From: Isochrysis galbana
Taxonomy: Eukaryota; Haptophyta; Isochrysidales; Isochrysidaceae
Direction: 5' to 3'
DNA: 64,000 nt
Assembly (NCBI GenBank): GCA_018136815.1
Contig: CM030933.1
Location: forward strand, 5,782,282-5,846,281
Positions 1-10,905 of this stretch are shown piece after piece (position 1 is the first letter of the stretch; every line of letters starts with the position of its first letter). Below the pieces are notes generated by a model. It searched no databases and had not been told where the DNA came from. It was given only the letters and a program-made list of their open reading frames with translations. The position numbers and the translations under genes are program-made.

Positions 1-2471
1 GGCGCGGGCATCTCCTGTGTGCGCGTGCCGCTCGGCTCATCTGATTTCTCACTTGACCCGCCAGGCCCCGCCACTTATCGCGATATGGAGGACTCTACAT
101 TCGACGGCTCTCGTGCTGCTGCCATGCTGGTACCTTGTCTTCGTGAGGCAGCACGCCGCAATCCGCGCCTTACGCTGATTGGCTCGCCGTGGTCAGCACC
201 GGCGTGGATGAAGACCTCGAATAGCCTTATGGGTGGAACTCTACGGAAGGACATGATCCCGGCTTATTGCAGATACCTGATGCAGGTGGAATTATGCTGC
301 AGGGCGTCCAGTGTTCTGGCTTTTCATAACTAGCCTGGCCAGACACGCTCACGGGTGGACGGCCGATGAGCTGTGCCGTGACGAGGAGCTTGCGCCCCAT
401 CGTGTCCTTTTTTCGCAGGCTGTGCTCTTTTGGAAGTCACAAGGTCTTCCATTGCATGCTTTGACATTGCAAAACGAGCCATATCACGATCGTGCCAACT
501 ACCCGTGCATGGGCCTCTCGGAAGAATCGCAGGTGCTGTTTGCGCCAGATGGGGATCAGACTCTAGGGTGCAAACGGGTTCGGCGCACAATCCCCGCCAG
601 TTGGTCAGGTAGACATGGGACCTTGCTGTCGCCTCATGTTCAACGCATATTATTGCCTGCCGCAGGCGCTGCTCGCCGCAGACCTCTGTCGTCTATTGCG
701 CTCCAACGGGCTACCCACGCGTATCCTAGTTCATGATCACAATTTCAAACACGCCCCGTCCGCTGTTCAAACTCTGCGACTAGCGCGCGCGCGACTGGAT
801 GGATGCGTTGATGGGACGGCTTGGCATGCATACCAAGGCAGCCCGAACGATCTCAATGACGAGGAACTCACAATGGTACGTATGGGACATCCGGCGAGTC
901 GGGTGGGGGTATTCATGGTCTGCCATAGGGATTTTTTTGTGATTCGCAGAAGCCTTGTCGGCCTCCTGTTTCCCATGACTGACGAGATCCTTCCTTCCCA
1001 TCCCTTTTAGCTCCCGATTTACGTGACGGAGCAAACTGCCCATACACAACGGCCTCGCGATGCTTGCTCCTCCGCTGCCGGCGACGTTCATTGGTCTCTT
1101 GCCAATGTTGTGCTCGGACCCCTCAAATATGGTGCGGTCTGTGCCCTCAAGTGGAACCTTGCACTCGACGAGACAGGCGGTCCGGTCTTGCAAGGTGGGC
1201 CGAAAAATTGCCGCGGGCTCCTCGAAGTTGCGACCAAGGGGTTGCCGAATAGTGGAATGAATAGCCACGAGAGATCGCCCGAGTGGTATGTATTGGCGCA
1301 TGCAAGTGCGGCAGCAGGCGGGCTCGAGGGATGTCTGGGAGCACTCGGCGATGCTGCCGTCGGAAAGGACATCGATGAAGTGGGAGGCACAACGTCTCGC
1401 CAAGGGGGTTCAGGCGGAGGGTTGGGCGAATGTCCGGGAGGATGTTGGCTCGTCAGTTCGCGATTGCTGGAGCGATTGGGGGGTGCAGAGCTTGCGGGGA
1501 CCCACATCGCGCGTGAGCCCTCTATTCTTGGCCTCGCCGTGATGGTGGCCGTTTTCGCTTGTTCTGAGGGTGGCCATGGCAAAAGTGGCGTAGAGGCCGA
1601 AGCATCGCAAGACGAGGCGTATGCGGATGGTTCCAGAGATGACCGCCATGATCTTACGGCGGATGGCACGGTCACAAGGGTACCGGATGGGGACCATACG
1701 GGCAGCACAATTGCGGGCAGTAAAATTGCTGGGAAGAAGGATGCGGCCGTCGCTGACGTTACATCTTCATCGGCTTCCACCGATTTCCGCGATCCATCAC
1801 GGACTTGGTATGGCGTCTTAGCTTACAACCATACCGATGAGCCCGTCACTCTTGAAATCAAATTTGAACAAGGTGGGAAAGAGTGGGGAGTTTTAGAGGC
1901 TGGAGCTGCCGATGCTGGCAGTAAGTCTCTCGTGGTGCCTCCTCGGTCCATCGTCTCTGCAACCCGCATCGCGCCACCATGTGGAGTACAGTTTTTACGC
2001 CCGCCTGCAGTTGGTCCTCGCTACCCGCCTCGTGCACTCCGACTCCCTCCAGCGGTGTTCCTGCGCTCTGTTGCTCACCACACCTATCTCGCCGCCCATG
2101 GCGAGGTTCCAACGCTTGTATACCAATCAGAATTGCCGGAGGGTGCTTCCCCAAATCTCTGGGAAGTTTGGCGTCCCATCGAGTTCTCTTCCCGAGCCTG
2201 GCGTCTAATATCCGCCCATGGAACCTTGCTAGGGGTCGACTTGAGCACGTCGGAACGGCGGCTCATTCAATTGAATGGTGCGAATGCCTTGGCGGCGCTC
2301 GAGTTGACACTATTTTTCTTCGATGACGGGACTATCGGTTTGTGTGGGGACCATGGAAACGTGCACATGCCTGGGAGGCGGCGAATAGGTAGCGGGTGGG
2401 GATTGCCATGCCTTCAACAAGGCCTCTTCGGCGCCTGGGAGGCTTTCGAGGCTATTCCTGCACATATTTGA
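1..2471 (+). CDS. GH30 glucosylceramidase-like glycosidase, 5' truncated, three introns
   Basis: Family GH30 enzymes hydrolyse glucosylceramide or related beta-glucosides in a lysosomal, vacuolar or secreted compartment. The window opens inside an exon reading VRVPLGSSDFS, the GH30 barrel motif, followed by SPWSAPAWMK. Exons are 1-285, 419-532, 666-875 and 1011-2471. Introns 286-418, 533-665 and 876-1010 are 133, 133 and 135 bp, GT-AG and all phase 0, and removing them restores family continuity. The probable acid/base Glu is in LQNEP (codon 476-478) and the probable nucleophile Glu in IYVTEQT (codon 1029-1031); KWNLALDETGGP follows. About residues 250-400 of the last exon are low complexity and poorly GH30-like, so an unseen intron or frame problem there is possible. 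The beta-sandwich resumes at WYGVLAYNHTDEPVTLEI and VVPPRSIVS. The last ~140 residues (AHGTLLGVDL, DDGTIGL, GAWEAFEAIP) resemble a fascin-type beta-trefoil. The family is secure; the C-terminal domain is inferred. Confidence 0.85.
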
Positions 2472-3015
2472 GGCCTCACGGCGGGCGAGTTGGGCCGGAT
2501 TGTCACTGGACAATTGTTTGTCTATTGGCGCCCGCGCATTGTCGATACTGACACACACGCCATCGGTAATGATGAAGTCCCGCCCCGATGATCGATGATG
2601 CCCCATACCCATACCGCCAGGGGCGAAAAATAGGCGCTACCATAGCCTAAAGGTCTAGGCAAGGTGCGGGCCATTAAAAGTCCCGGTGCACCACCCGAAT
2701 ACAGGAGAACTTAAGTCCCGCGCCTTGCGCAAAAGCAATGATGCAAAAGCGCACAAGCAGCCGCTTAAACTGTACTAAGCACAAAACTTGCAATATTGCG
2801 CCTTCAAGATTTTTTCTAAAAATTTGCAATACTTGAGGAAGAGGTCCAAGACAAAAATTCTTGAAGGTTCAGCTGAAGTTCAGGCTACTACCGCTAGCTA
2901 CAGGGGACCCATCGCTAAAGCTAAAGGCGAAAGCAAGGGCGACAAAGTGATGGTGATGATGTATAATGAAAAAGGGAAAGAGTAGGGTAAGATGCCTTAC
3001 GTCGATGAGGAATTG
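2472..3015. other. Intergenic space between convergent genes
   Basis: Holds the 3' ends of the glycosidase and the F-box gene, which converge here. No open frame with recognisable content and no repeat shared with the rest of the window was seen. Confidence 0.5.
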
Positions 3016-4047
3016 CTATAACTGTGATGAAGCGGGTCCGTGGGGTGTGTCTATGGAAGTGTGGGTGGGAAGCACGCAGCCTGACCCCCATGGAAATGCA
3101 TGAAATTCTGTGCCGCATTGCAGGCACATCCAAGATGGATCGTGAGGCGTCTTGTAGTCCCATCCCAGTCTCAGCTGGCCTCGCTCGGCAGCGATCATCA
3201 GCGAATTTGAAGGAAAGCCATAAACGACCGGCGCGACCGCAGCCGGCATGGCACAATGTGAACAGGTGCGCTGTCGATGCCTGGTGATCTCTGCAAGCAC
3301 TGCGGCTCTCCAGCCCCCAGGAGGCGATTGAAGAGACATATGGCTCGCTTGGGACACAAGATGTGTGTTGCCCTGAGGCCAGAGGCCAAAATATGCTTCG
3401 CGCCAAAGAGTGTCGTTGTTATCACAAAGTGACGCAAATCGAGGTGAAGTTGCGCGAAGTGAAGCGAGCGAGCGCCACCTGAGGACAGGGAATGGTGGAG
3501 TGTGTGCTTTAGAAAAGAAGACATCTGCAGGTAATACTGCAGCAACCCACATGCCGCCACGAGACAAGAGCTCAAAGGTGTGTGGACGAGGTCACGCGTA
3601 CGGGACGAACGAAAATACATGCAGGAGAATGTCGTCTTCGAGCACCGAGAGCAGAGTAAACGCCTTTGAGCTGGCTGCCTCACGCTTTGTTGCTCCAGCA
3701 GCTTTTCCGTCCAGATTTATGCAGAGTGGCATATCGAGCGTTGCCTCAACGTTGACGGGGTGGCGATCAATTGACATTGAAGCGAATCCCTCGGCCATCT
3801 GTGCCACCGATGCGCTCGGCTCAGCCAGCTGCGGAGGCAGGCAGCCCAAGCCATCAGCAAGCGCCCGCCGCACCAGCAGGTCGGCAGAGCTCTCGAGCTG
3901 GCCCACACAGCGTTCGAAGTGGCTGCGGAAGAACGTATTGACGGCCCAATGAGCCTGCTGCACCGTGAGTACCAAGCCTAGGTCGGCGAGCAGCTGCTCC
4001 CGAGGCACGAGCCCAACCACCGCCTGGACGGCCGCGAGCGGCTCCAT
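3016..4047 (-). CDS. F-box protein with a two-CxxC C-terminal region
   Basis: Predicted 302-residue F-box protein, likely a substrate receptor for an SCF ubiquitin ligase. Exons are 4047-3602 and 3478-3016; the 123-bp intron 3601-3479 (GTACGC...CCTCAG) is phase 2 and lies in the middle of the F-box, where joining gives LEDDILLHVFSFVP then WRSLASLRATSPRF and DTLWREAYF. The F-box covers about residues 130-175. The N-terminal part is a helical region of unknown type. The C-terminal part has CSHC and CLQC about 50 residues apart, which could form a zinc site. The start at 4047 (MEPLAAVQ) is preferred over an in-frame Met at 4227, because the stretch upstream of about 4110 is a dispersed repeat also present at 24.4 kb. 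Substrate unknown. Confidence 0.75.
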
Positions 4048-4111
4048 TGCCCGCAGCCGCCTTCCCCTGTTTTTAAACCTAGTACTTCCCTCGTCCGCTA
4101 CACTTATACTT

Positions 4112-4268
4112 GTAGAGCACCTTGTTCCTTGTTGGCTAGAGTCTAGAGTGCCAGCGTGCCTAGCCACAAACACCGGACGAGCCCTGCACCAACGGCACAC
4201 GCTCCCATCGCGGGTTAGGGGCTCCATCGCCGATGAGGGCTACGGTCCAACAGCAATAAAGTCAAACT
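4112..4268. repeat. Dispersed repeat, inverted copy at 24396-24540
   Basis: About 150 bp that match the reverse complement of 24396-24540 with mismatches. Shared blocks include CCGGACGAGCC, CACCAAC and GTAGGGGCTCC-like segments. It directly abuts the F-box gene 5' end, so it may contribute to that promoter or 5' UTR. Confidence 0.6.
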
Positions 4269-6091
4269 TTGATCAAACACGAACAAGAAAACCTGAAAAC
4301 CTGACACTTTGACACTCCTCCTCCTCCATTCCCATTCCCATTCCCATAGCCCATTGCCTAGCTAGCTGCTAGCTGGGGCTAAACTAGTAGGTAATAGAGC
4401 GGTCAAGCCGTGATTTATGACTATTTATGTGTGGGGGGGCTGCATTTTTGACTGTTCTCCAAAGCCCAAGAAAAAACGCTCCTGGCTCCTGGGGGCTCAA
4501 CTGCAGCCACGAAAATTTGCCAAGGAAAATGGTGGGTCTTCCTCCCCTAGGGGTTGGCAGAAATATCCACAAAAATCTACCCAAATCTCCATCAAAAATA
4601 TCCGTGAAATATCCAATCGAGAAGCCCAAATATCCATAAAAATATCCAGCAACGCGCTTTTTATAGATAGCAGCGCGATCTACAATACGTAGCGTTACAC
4701 GTTATATGCATATACGGTACATAGTACCTATCTATAGTTTAATACATGTTGTGTTGCGTGTTGCTGTGATTGCATTATATTATATCACATGCCATATGCC
4801 ACACATCACACATTACACATTAATCACGGGCACGAGCGACGAGCGCGTTTGTTGCGATTGTATCGCAAAATCATTTAAGCAAAATAAATCACTGACGTTT
4901 GAAAAACAATCCTTGAAGATGCCCGCTACGCTACTATTTGCTCACTCCTCATTCAAATTCTCGCTCGACATCGACATCGCCCTCACCCCCACTTCTCTCT
5001 TCTCTCCCTTTAACGAGCCTCGGCCGGAGACCATAAACAGCTACATACATTGTCATTGCCAAAGTTGTAGTAATATTTGTCAATGCCAATGCAATTGCGA
5101 TTGTTAATTGTCTAGGAGCTAGGAGCAAGTAAGGGCACTCACACTCACTCTCATACACATAGGGGATAGGCTACTACAGCTGCTTGGCGCCCCACAGTCT
5201 GGCCACCGCCACCTCCTCCGTCTTCCGCCTGCGGCTTCGCACCTACGCTGCTCGCGGAGAGGGGAGAGAGCGCGCGGAGAAGGGGGTGGGCGGACGGAGC
5301 GAGAGCTCCGCTCACCGAAAAATAGGTAAGTCCCACACTTGTTTACAGGATAAGTCGGGTCTGAGGCCGCCGCCAGCCCGGTAGGCATAGGAGGAAGGAG
5401 GAAGGGGGGAACGGGTCACCGGGGGGGGAGGGGGGGGGCGCCAGATGGCGGGGGGGGAAGGGCCGGGGGAGTGGAGGTGTAGAAAGTATACTACGTGTAC
5501 GTAGTGGTTCCATTCGCCGCGAGTGCGGTGAGAATATTATGAAGTTTGCTTTTTCCTTCTCCACCATTGACGCCCCCGCCCTCTGTGTCGCCGCCCGCTC
5601 CTCCGCCGCTCTCTCCACCCACATCATCGCCTCCCTGCCCGCCACTGTCACCTCCTCCTTCGCCATCTCCACCTCCGCCCTCTATGCCGCCATTGTCACC
5701 TCCCCACTCCCGGACACCAAACAAAGAGGAATGAAGGGCGGGGGGGGGGGGGGGGGAGCGGGAAGAAGAGGTAGGCGTGAGAGGGGATTCTGAAGGGCAA
5801 TGAAATTGCGTGCGTAGAAAGTGCCATGTCCGGCGTGCAGGTGTCAGCCCTAAATCTTCAGGCGTTTCCTCTTAGCTAGTAGAAGTCGAACCCGAGCCGC
5901 ACACGCACGCTTGGATGGAGATTTTTGCGCACTTTAATTAAGGGTTTGACGGGAACACCTTTTTATGGACAACATGAGTTCCACCGCCAAAGAAGCGCAA
6001 TAGAAGTTCGAGTTCCATGGAGTCCCAAATAAGCATTTGACCTCGCCGCGGTGGTGGGACTGCGTCTTGGGGCCTCCCCGTCTCCCCATTT
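4269..6091. other. Intergenic region with simple sequence and a terminal-repeat copy
   Basis: No convincing gene. It contains a diverged copy of the TAGGGCGGTCAAACA terminal motif at about 4395-4412, an AT-rich stretch at 4650-4900, poly-G runs at 5405-5460 and 5736-5758, and a CCTCC/CCGCC-rich stretch at 5550-5710 that opens long but compositionally driven frames on both strands. Confidence 0.5.
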
Positions 6092-9000
6092 CTACAAAAC
6101 GACGAGTGATAGCCCGACCAAGAGTAAAAAAACGGCCGTTACGACCAGGAAGAGGAGAACCGTCGGCATGGCATTCTCAGCGTGACGCCTGAGCGTCACC
6201 TCGACCTGCCCTTGCGCCATGCCCGTCCAGGCGGCGGGCGGAAAGAGCTCAGGGAGGCCCATGAAGTCAAGCCACCACGGCGTGCTGCGGTGTGGAGGAT
6301 TGGTACTACTATGTAGTTTCGGTCGTAGCGATGGCTTGTAGCACGCATGGAGATCCTCACACCACAAAGTGTGAAAGCCACATGAGCCGGCGAGCACGGC
6401 AGCACCTCGCCATATGGCATCATCACCTCTGTTGCAGGATCCCAGAGGTGTTGAGGGTGGGAGACCGGACTGCCGAGGCGTCACCGTATCCGGCAAAGAG
6501 GTGAAAGCAGAGGCTGTCTTCGAGATCTCATGAGAGAGAGGCAGCGCCGGATAAACTTGTCCATCGACGGAGTAGACCTGTGGTTGATGGCCGGAACTCA
6601 TATCCAGTGAGGACACCCCGTTGTTAGCATTTGTGACGGCATCTCGTGCCTCCTTCTCTTTCCGGTGAGCGCGCATAGCCTCCCCGAGTTCAAAGGCTAG
6701 CCGTTGGGCGAGGCCAGGCATAGAGGCGGTGCCGCCCGTGAGGACAACATGCGAAAGGAGCTCCTCTGCGAGACGCTGATCCTCCAACCTGGAGGTGGCA
6801 GCGGCCGCCGCCGGCATCGAAGGAGACGTGGTACAGGGGCCAGCATGGCGGATTCGTGGGGTGGGGGCGGCGGGGGCAGCTGCTGAGCGTATGGTTGCAG
6901 GATAGAGATTGGCAGCAAAAGCGGTGGAAGAGATAGCATTCGTCCTTGCATTGAAGCCAACCGATGATTCGCCCATCGGAGTCGGAAGAACGGCTGGGGT
7001 AGGAGCAGCAGCCATCCGGGCAGCGGCAGCTGCCGCCGCTGCAGAAGCCTCGATGTGTGTGGAATTTGCAAGCTCTTCTCCTGATTTCTCCCGAAAAAAT
7101 AGGGATGCTGCCATCGGCAGGGCAAGACAAGCCAAACCCGTCGCACATATCGCATGCAGACTATACGTGCTGCCATCCCCATTGTTCTCGTTCGCTTCCA
7201 CAACCAATGCGACGAAGGCGATCACGAAGGGCGTAAAAGTGATGTAAACGATCATAGCCTTTGCGAATGCCGGCACTTCCACAGCTGGATCCCTTGAAGC
7301 GGTTGGGGTTCCGTGCGATGGCGATGGCTGGACCGAGTCTTCGTACCGACGGGTACTACAGTGTGCAGCCGTAGGAAGAGTGGGGATGGGATCGGCGCTG
7401 GTGGCTTCAGCAATGAATGCGGCAGCTGCTTGCTTGGCGGCCCTGTCGACAAGGCGCACGCGATGCGAGGAGCAATATGCGGAAACAGCGGTACGCATAG
7501 AGGCCAGAATCAGAGAAGGGAGCGGCTGCGATGGAAGAGGCGAATCGTCGGCGTCGAAAAGAACCTGGGTGATGGCATTGGTGTTGGCATGCACAACACA
7601 CGTCAGCTCAACGGTTGAGCTCCCGAGGAAATGGGCTGGACGTGTCAAGTAAAGAGGGAAGGGTGATGTCAAGATTTGGCAGGCTCACCTCAGCGCACGC
7701 AAGGCGCTCCCACCCCATCACCAACTCATGCCCTCCTTCAAGGGTGGCCGTCCGGGTGGGTTGATCGTTGCGATTAAGCAACGAGAGCACGTCGTACGGC
7801 GAGCTTCCATCCAGCCGATGGCGAAGTGGGATGCATGAGACTTCGCAGGCCTGCTCCTTTAAATCGCGAACCAGCGTGATGGCAGGGCGAGATGAAGCTG
7901 AAATCTGCCATGACAAGGTGTGAGCACAGAGAGGATCAAATTATTGGGTCACACGAGCAAGCGAAAGGGTCAGACAATTTTTCTCTAGGTTGGAGGGTGG
8001 CTCTTGATCGCGCATGCCATGTTTCGCATTGCGCGCGTATGGGGCCATGCTGGCTGACCTTTGCCCAGTCGATGTCTTCTCTCACTGAAAGCAGCTCGGC
8101 AAGCAGCCTCGTGAGCGCTGCCCCGCCTATGGGCCCATGTCGCACTGCCGCACGTACCACAGCACCCTTCACTACGGGCGCAACAGTTGTTGCGCCAAAT
8201 CCGATACTCACGACAATGCCAGTGCTTAAGCCTTGGCCAAAAAGGGCAAGCGTGGGAGCGTCCACCAAAGACAGGTATTGGATACGTAGCTGGCGCGCCT
8301 ATGAGAGCATCGGTCAAAGATCATGTGAAAGGCGGCCGATGGGCATGCCTTCCTCTTTGCCTTGAAGAGTCACAGGGGCTTTGTGATGAAAGGGACCCTG
8401 CCCTACTCATTACTCTGTTGCCATGACAAGCAGCATGGGCCGCCCGTTCTGTGGGGTATATCTCACCTGCCAGCGAGCCATCCGCTGAAACTCACGACGT
8501 TCGGGCTCGCGCCTAGCGCTAGAGGTGGCAAACGGTACAGCAACCACTGCGGCAACTGGCGAACGAAGTTGCGGTGTCCGGCGCACCGCGTCTTGCAGCA
8601 GCCTGCGAACGGTAGTCTCTGAGCCTGGCTCGCACACCTGAGATCGCGCATGAGGAAGTGCAATGGTGGATGGTGAGTGCGAGTTCACTCGCAGCATTGA
8701 CACGGCGCATGTGGAGCTGAATAAATGTGGGGTCTGTGTGCGGCGCGCGGACCTGGATGTAGTTGGGCTCCGCCTTCCCGTTCATCCCCGCGGCAATACC
8801 AAACTTGCCATATCCGCGCCCATAGTCAACGCACAGTACACTGCGTGGGACGATGTGCCTTTGTACCAGTGCTTGTCTCCAGTTTGGAAGTCTCCACCGC
8901 ACATGGGTCGTAATCTCCGTGGCATCGACCTCATTGGGCCGTGGAATGAGATCCTGCGTGAGCCAGGGCGAGACTCCCGAGATGATGCGCGAAAGGAATG

Positions 9001-9205
9001 GAAGCTCGTCTCGCTGAAACGAGCCGAGGCGCGAGCCCTGGAGGTAAAGAGCCCTCCACACGGAGTCGTCGCTTGCCACGCGAGCCCAGTGTGTGGAGAC
9101 ATGGCAGGCAGCAGCGACTGATGCAGCGTCGAGCTGATGGAAGACGTGGCGGAGGGCATCGTCGGTGAGCAACTCGATGGGCGCCTCGGACCACTCACTG
9201 AGCAT
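6092..9205 (-). CDS. F-box/actin-related protein (ARP8-like) with membrane insertions
   Basis: Predicted 850-residue protein from five exons: 9205-8753, 8637-8467, 8298-8059, 7904-7689 and 7564-6092. All four introns (115, 168, 154 and 124 bp) are GT-AG and phase 0, after CAG, CAG, AAG and GAG codons. Residues ~9-55 are an F-box (IELLTDDALRHVFHQL, SVWRALYL). An actin fold follows: VDYGRGYGKFG near 130 (phosphate loop 1), AVVAVPFATS, STGIVVSIGFGATTVAPV near 240, LVRDLKEQACEV, ERLACAEVLF, VVLTGGTASMPG near 633-644 and DDAIWRGAAVLAG. F-box plus actin is the architecture of plant ARP8. Unlike that family, ~240 residues are inserted between ILASMRT (~385) and LSHVVLTGG. They carry two hydrophobic segments (~462-483, ~496-517) and Ala-rich spacers, and a third hydrophobic segment ends the protein (~824-850). 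A membrane location is inferred. Confidence 0.85.
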
Positions 9206-9235
9206 GGCAAGGGGCTGCAGGAAAAGCGCGGAGAG

Positions 9236-9415
9236 GGCGAGGGTGTGTGTGTGGAAAAGGGGGGAGGAGGGAGGAGGGCCCCTGCGGGGCGAGGAGCGAG
9301 GGGAGGGACGGTCTCTTCCGCTCTTTCTGAGAGGGGCGGGGGGGAGGAGGAGAGGCGGGGGGGGGGGCGGGGGGGGGGGGGCGGGGGGGGGCGAGGGGGG
9401 CATTGGCTGCGGGAC
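9236..9415. promoter_or_regulatory. Poly-G tract upstream of the F-box/actin gene
   Basis: Long interrupted G runs (9345-9400 on the + strand, C runs on the sense strand of the gene) end about 150 bp before the start at 9205. Similar homopolymer G/C tracts precede several other genes here. Promoter or structural function is inferred. Confidence 0.35.
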
Positions 9416-9459
9416 TGTCAAAGGCGGAGTTGGCCCCTTCAGAAGCGCGCGACTTCCAA

Positions 9460-9585
9460 TAAGCCTCGAGCGTCCCAAATAGAAATATTCGCAGGAGCCT
9501 CGAGCGTCCCAAATAGAAGCATTTGCAACAGTCTGAAGCGTCCCAAGAAGGAGCAGTCGAAAGTGCCTCCAAAGTACCAATTATA
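9460..9585. repeat. Short tandem repeat, ~32-bp unit
   Basis: The unit AGCCTCGAGCGTCCCAAATA occurs at about 9461 and 9494 in near-identical form, followed by two more diverged units (CTGAAGCGTCCCAAGAAGGA and a degenerate CCTCCAAAGTACCAA). It lies about 300 bp upstream of the F-box/actin gene. Confidence 0.6.
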
Positions 9586-10608
9586 GACATGAGCACGGAA
9601 TGTCCGCACGATTGGCGGGAGGCTACGACGGCGGTGCGGCGCGCGTCCTCCCCCCCCCCCACCCCCCCCCCCCACCACCACTTACCTCTTACACACCCCG
9701 ACCCCGACTGACCGACATCTGAAGATCCCCCATTTCGAGTAGCGAGACGAGGGCTCAAAGCAAGCTATACATGATTCAAATCACGACTATCGACTATAGC
9801 CTGACGCATAGTTGTGGAAATGGACTGACAGACCTCAGGATCCGGGTAAGGCTCTTGACTGAGACTCCATCCTTGGCAACCCACGCGTCCGTAGGCGGCC
9901 TATCGACTATTGACTTGGACTTGGGTAGCGGGTGAAGATACTTGGTAGGGCGGTCAAACAAGGCTTTCAACCTCTAAGTCTAAGGGTGCAAATTCACCAA
10001 GTCAAGATCGAGGTTTTTTTCACGAGATCTTAGGGTATGCTACTGGTAATAGGTGTATTAGGCAGGATCTAATGAGAAATATGCACATTTTGACGCCGTT
10101 TGAACACACAGACACAGACCCGAAAACATTTTCGCGCTCGTGCGAGATCGACGTCGACAACAAAAGACAAAATAGCACCAGAGGTCGCGCAGTGCGATGC
10201 GCGCCTGCGTTCTACGTTCCCCGGGCACGGTTACCGGTTACCCCCGGGCATGGAGTACAGAGCCCTGCGCGGGCGCACCGCGTCGCCTGCGCCCTCCACC
10301 TCGCCCCTGCTGGCATCTGCTGCCAACCTCTCGCGCGCATGCAGTGCGCGGCTAGGGCTAGCCGCTACTGCTAGCTGCTAGCCGCGAGCCCAACCAACGT
10401 TGATAGTTAACTACAGTCCTTGGCCTTGCTTGGCCTTGTCCACGGGGTTGGGCGCCAACAGACAGCTCCGTCGGAGCTAGATTGGGAAAGTGTTTGCGTA
10501 GACAATGAACAATGAAGACGGAAGAAAGAAGGAGCAAAGAGCTATAGATAGTTGTTAGTGGACGACGTGGCGACGTGGCGTTGCGGCGGTGCACGTGCGA
10601 GAGAGGGG
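9586..10608. other. Intergenic region
   Basis: No gene recognised. It carries C runs at 9651-9674 and a TAGGGCGGTCAAACA terminal-repeat copy at 9946-9960 (followed by AGGCTTTC), plus generic AT/GC mixed sequence. Confidence 0.45.
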
Positions 10609-10905
10609 GCCGCCGCCCGCGCGCATCGCGCCATAGTCGGCCGTGTGTGGCGCCAACGACCACGCTAACGTCACCGGGCCGAACGAGCCGAGTGCCCAAC
10701 TTTCCAACGCGACCGGGCGCGCTGCCGGCTCTTTCTCGGTCTCCCATTGGGATAGAAAGAATGCCTCACCAGACACCATATCCAAATATGCCGCCCTAGC
10801 AGCCACGCAGCCACACCAATCGCCGCCGCCGCCCGCGCGCATCGCGCCATAGTCGGCCGCGTGTGACGCCGACAACTACGCAAACGTTACCTGACCGAAT
10901 GGTTT
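10609..10905. repeat. Direct repeat pair flanking ~130 bp
   Basis: About 80 bp starting GCCGCCGCCCGCGCGCATCG at 10609-10690 recurs at 10824-10905 with substitutions (CATAGTCGGCC, GACCGAA blocks shared). The second copy abuts a chromovirus integrase fragment, so the pair may be remnants of the same insertion history. Confidence 0.65.

Noticed and set aside
780-1403. Long minus-strand open frame opposite the glycosidase
   Set aside because: It is antisense to well-supported GH30 exons and an intron, with no family similarity.
1088-1780. Pro/Ser-rich minus-strand frame
   Set aside because: Shadow of the Gly/Ala-rich part of the + strand gene; composition-driven.
5343-5793. Pro/Ser- and Gly-rich frames on both strands
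   Set aside because: Simple CCTCC/CCGCC sequence keeps all frames open; no protein-like segments.
9137-9586. Gly/Arg-rich + strand frame upstream of the F-box/actin gene
   Set aside because: Product of poly-G tracts and of sequence antisense to the first exon.
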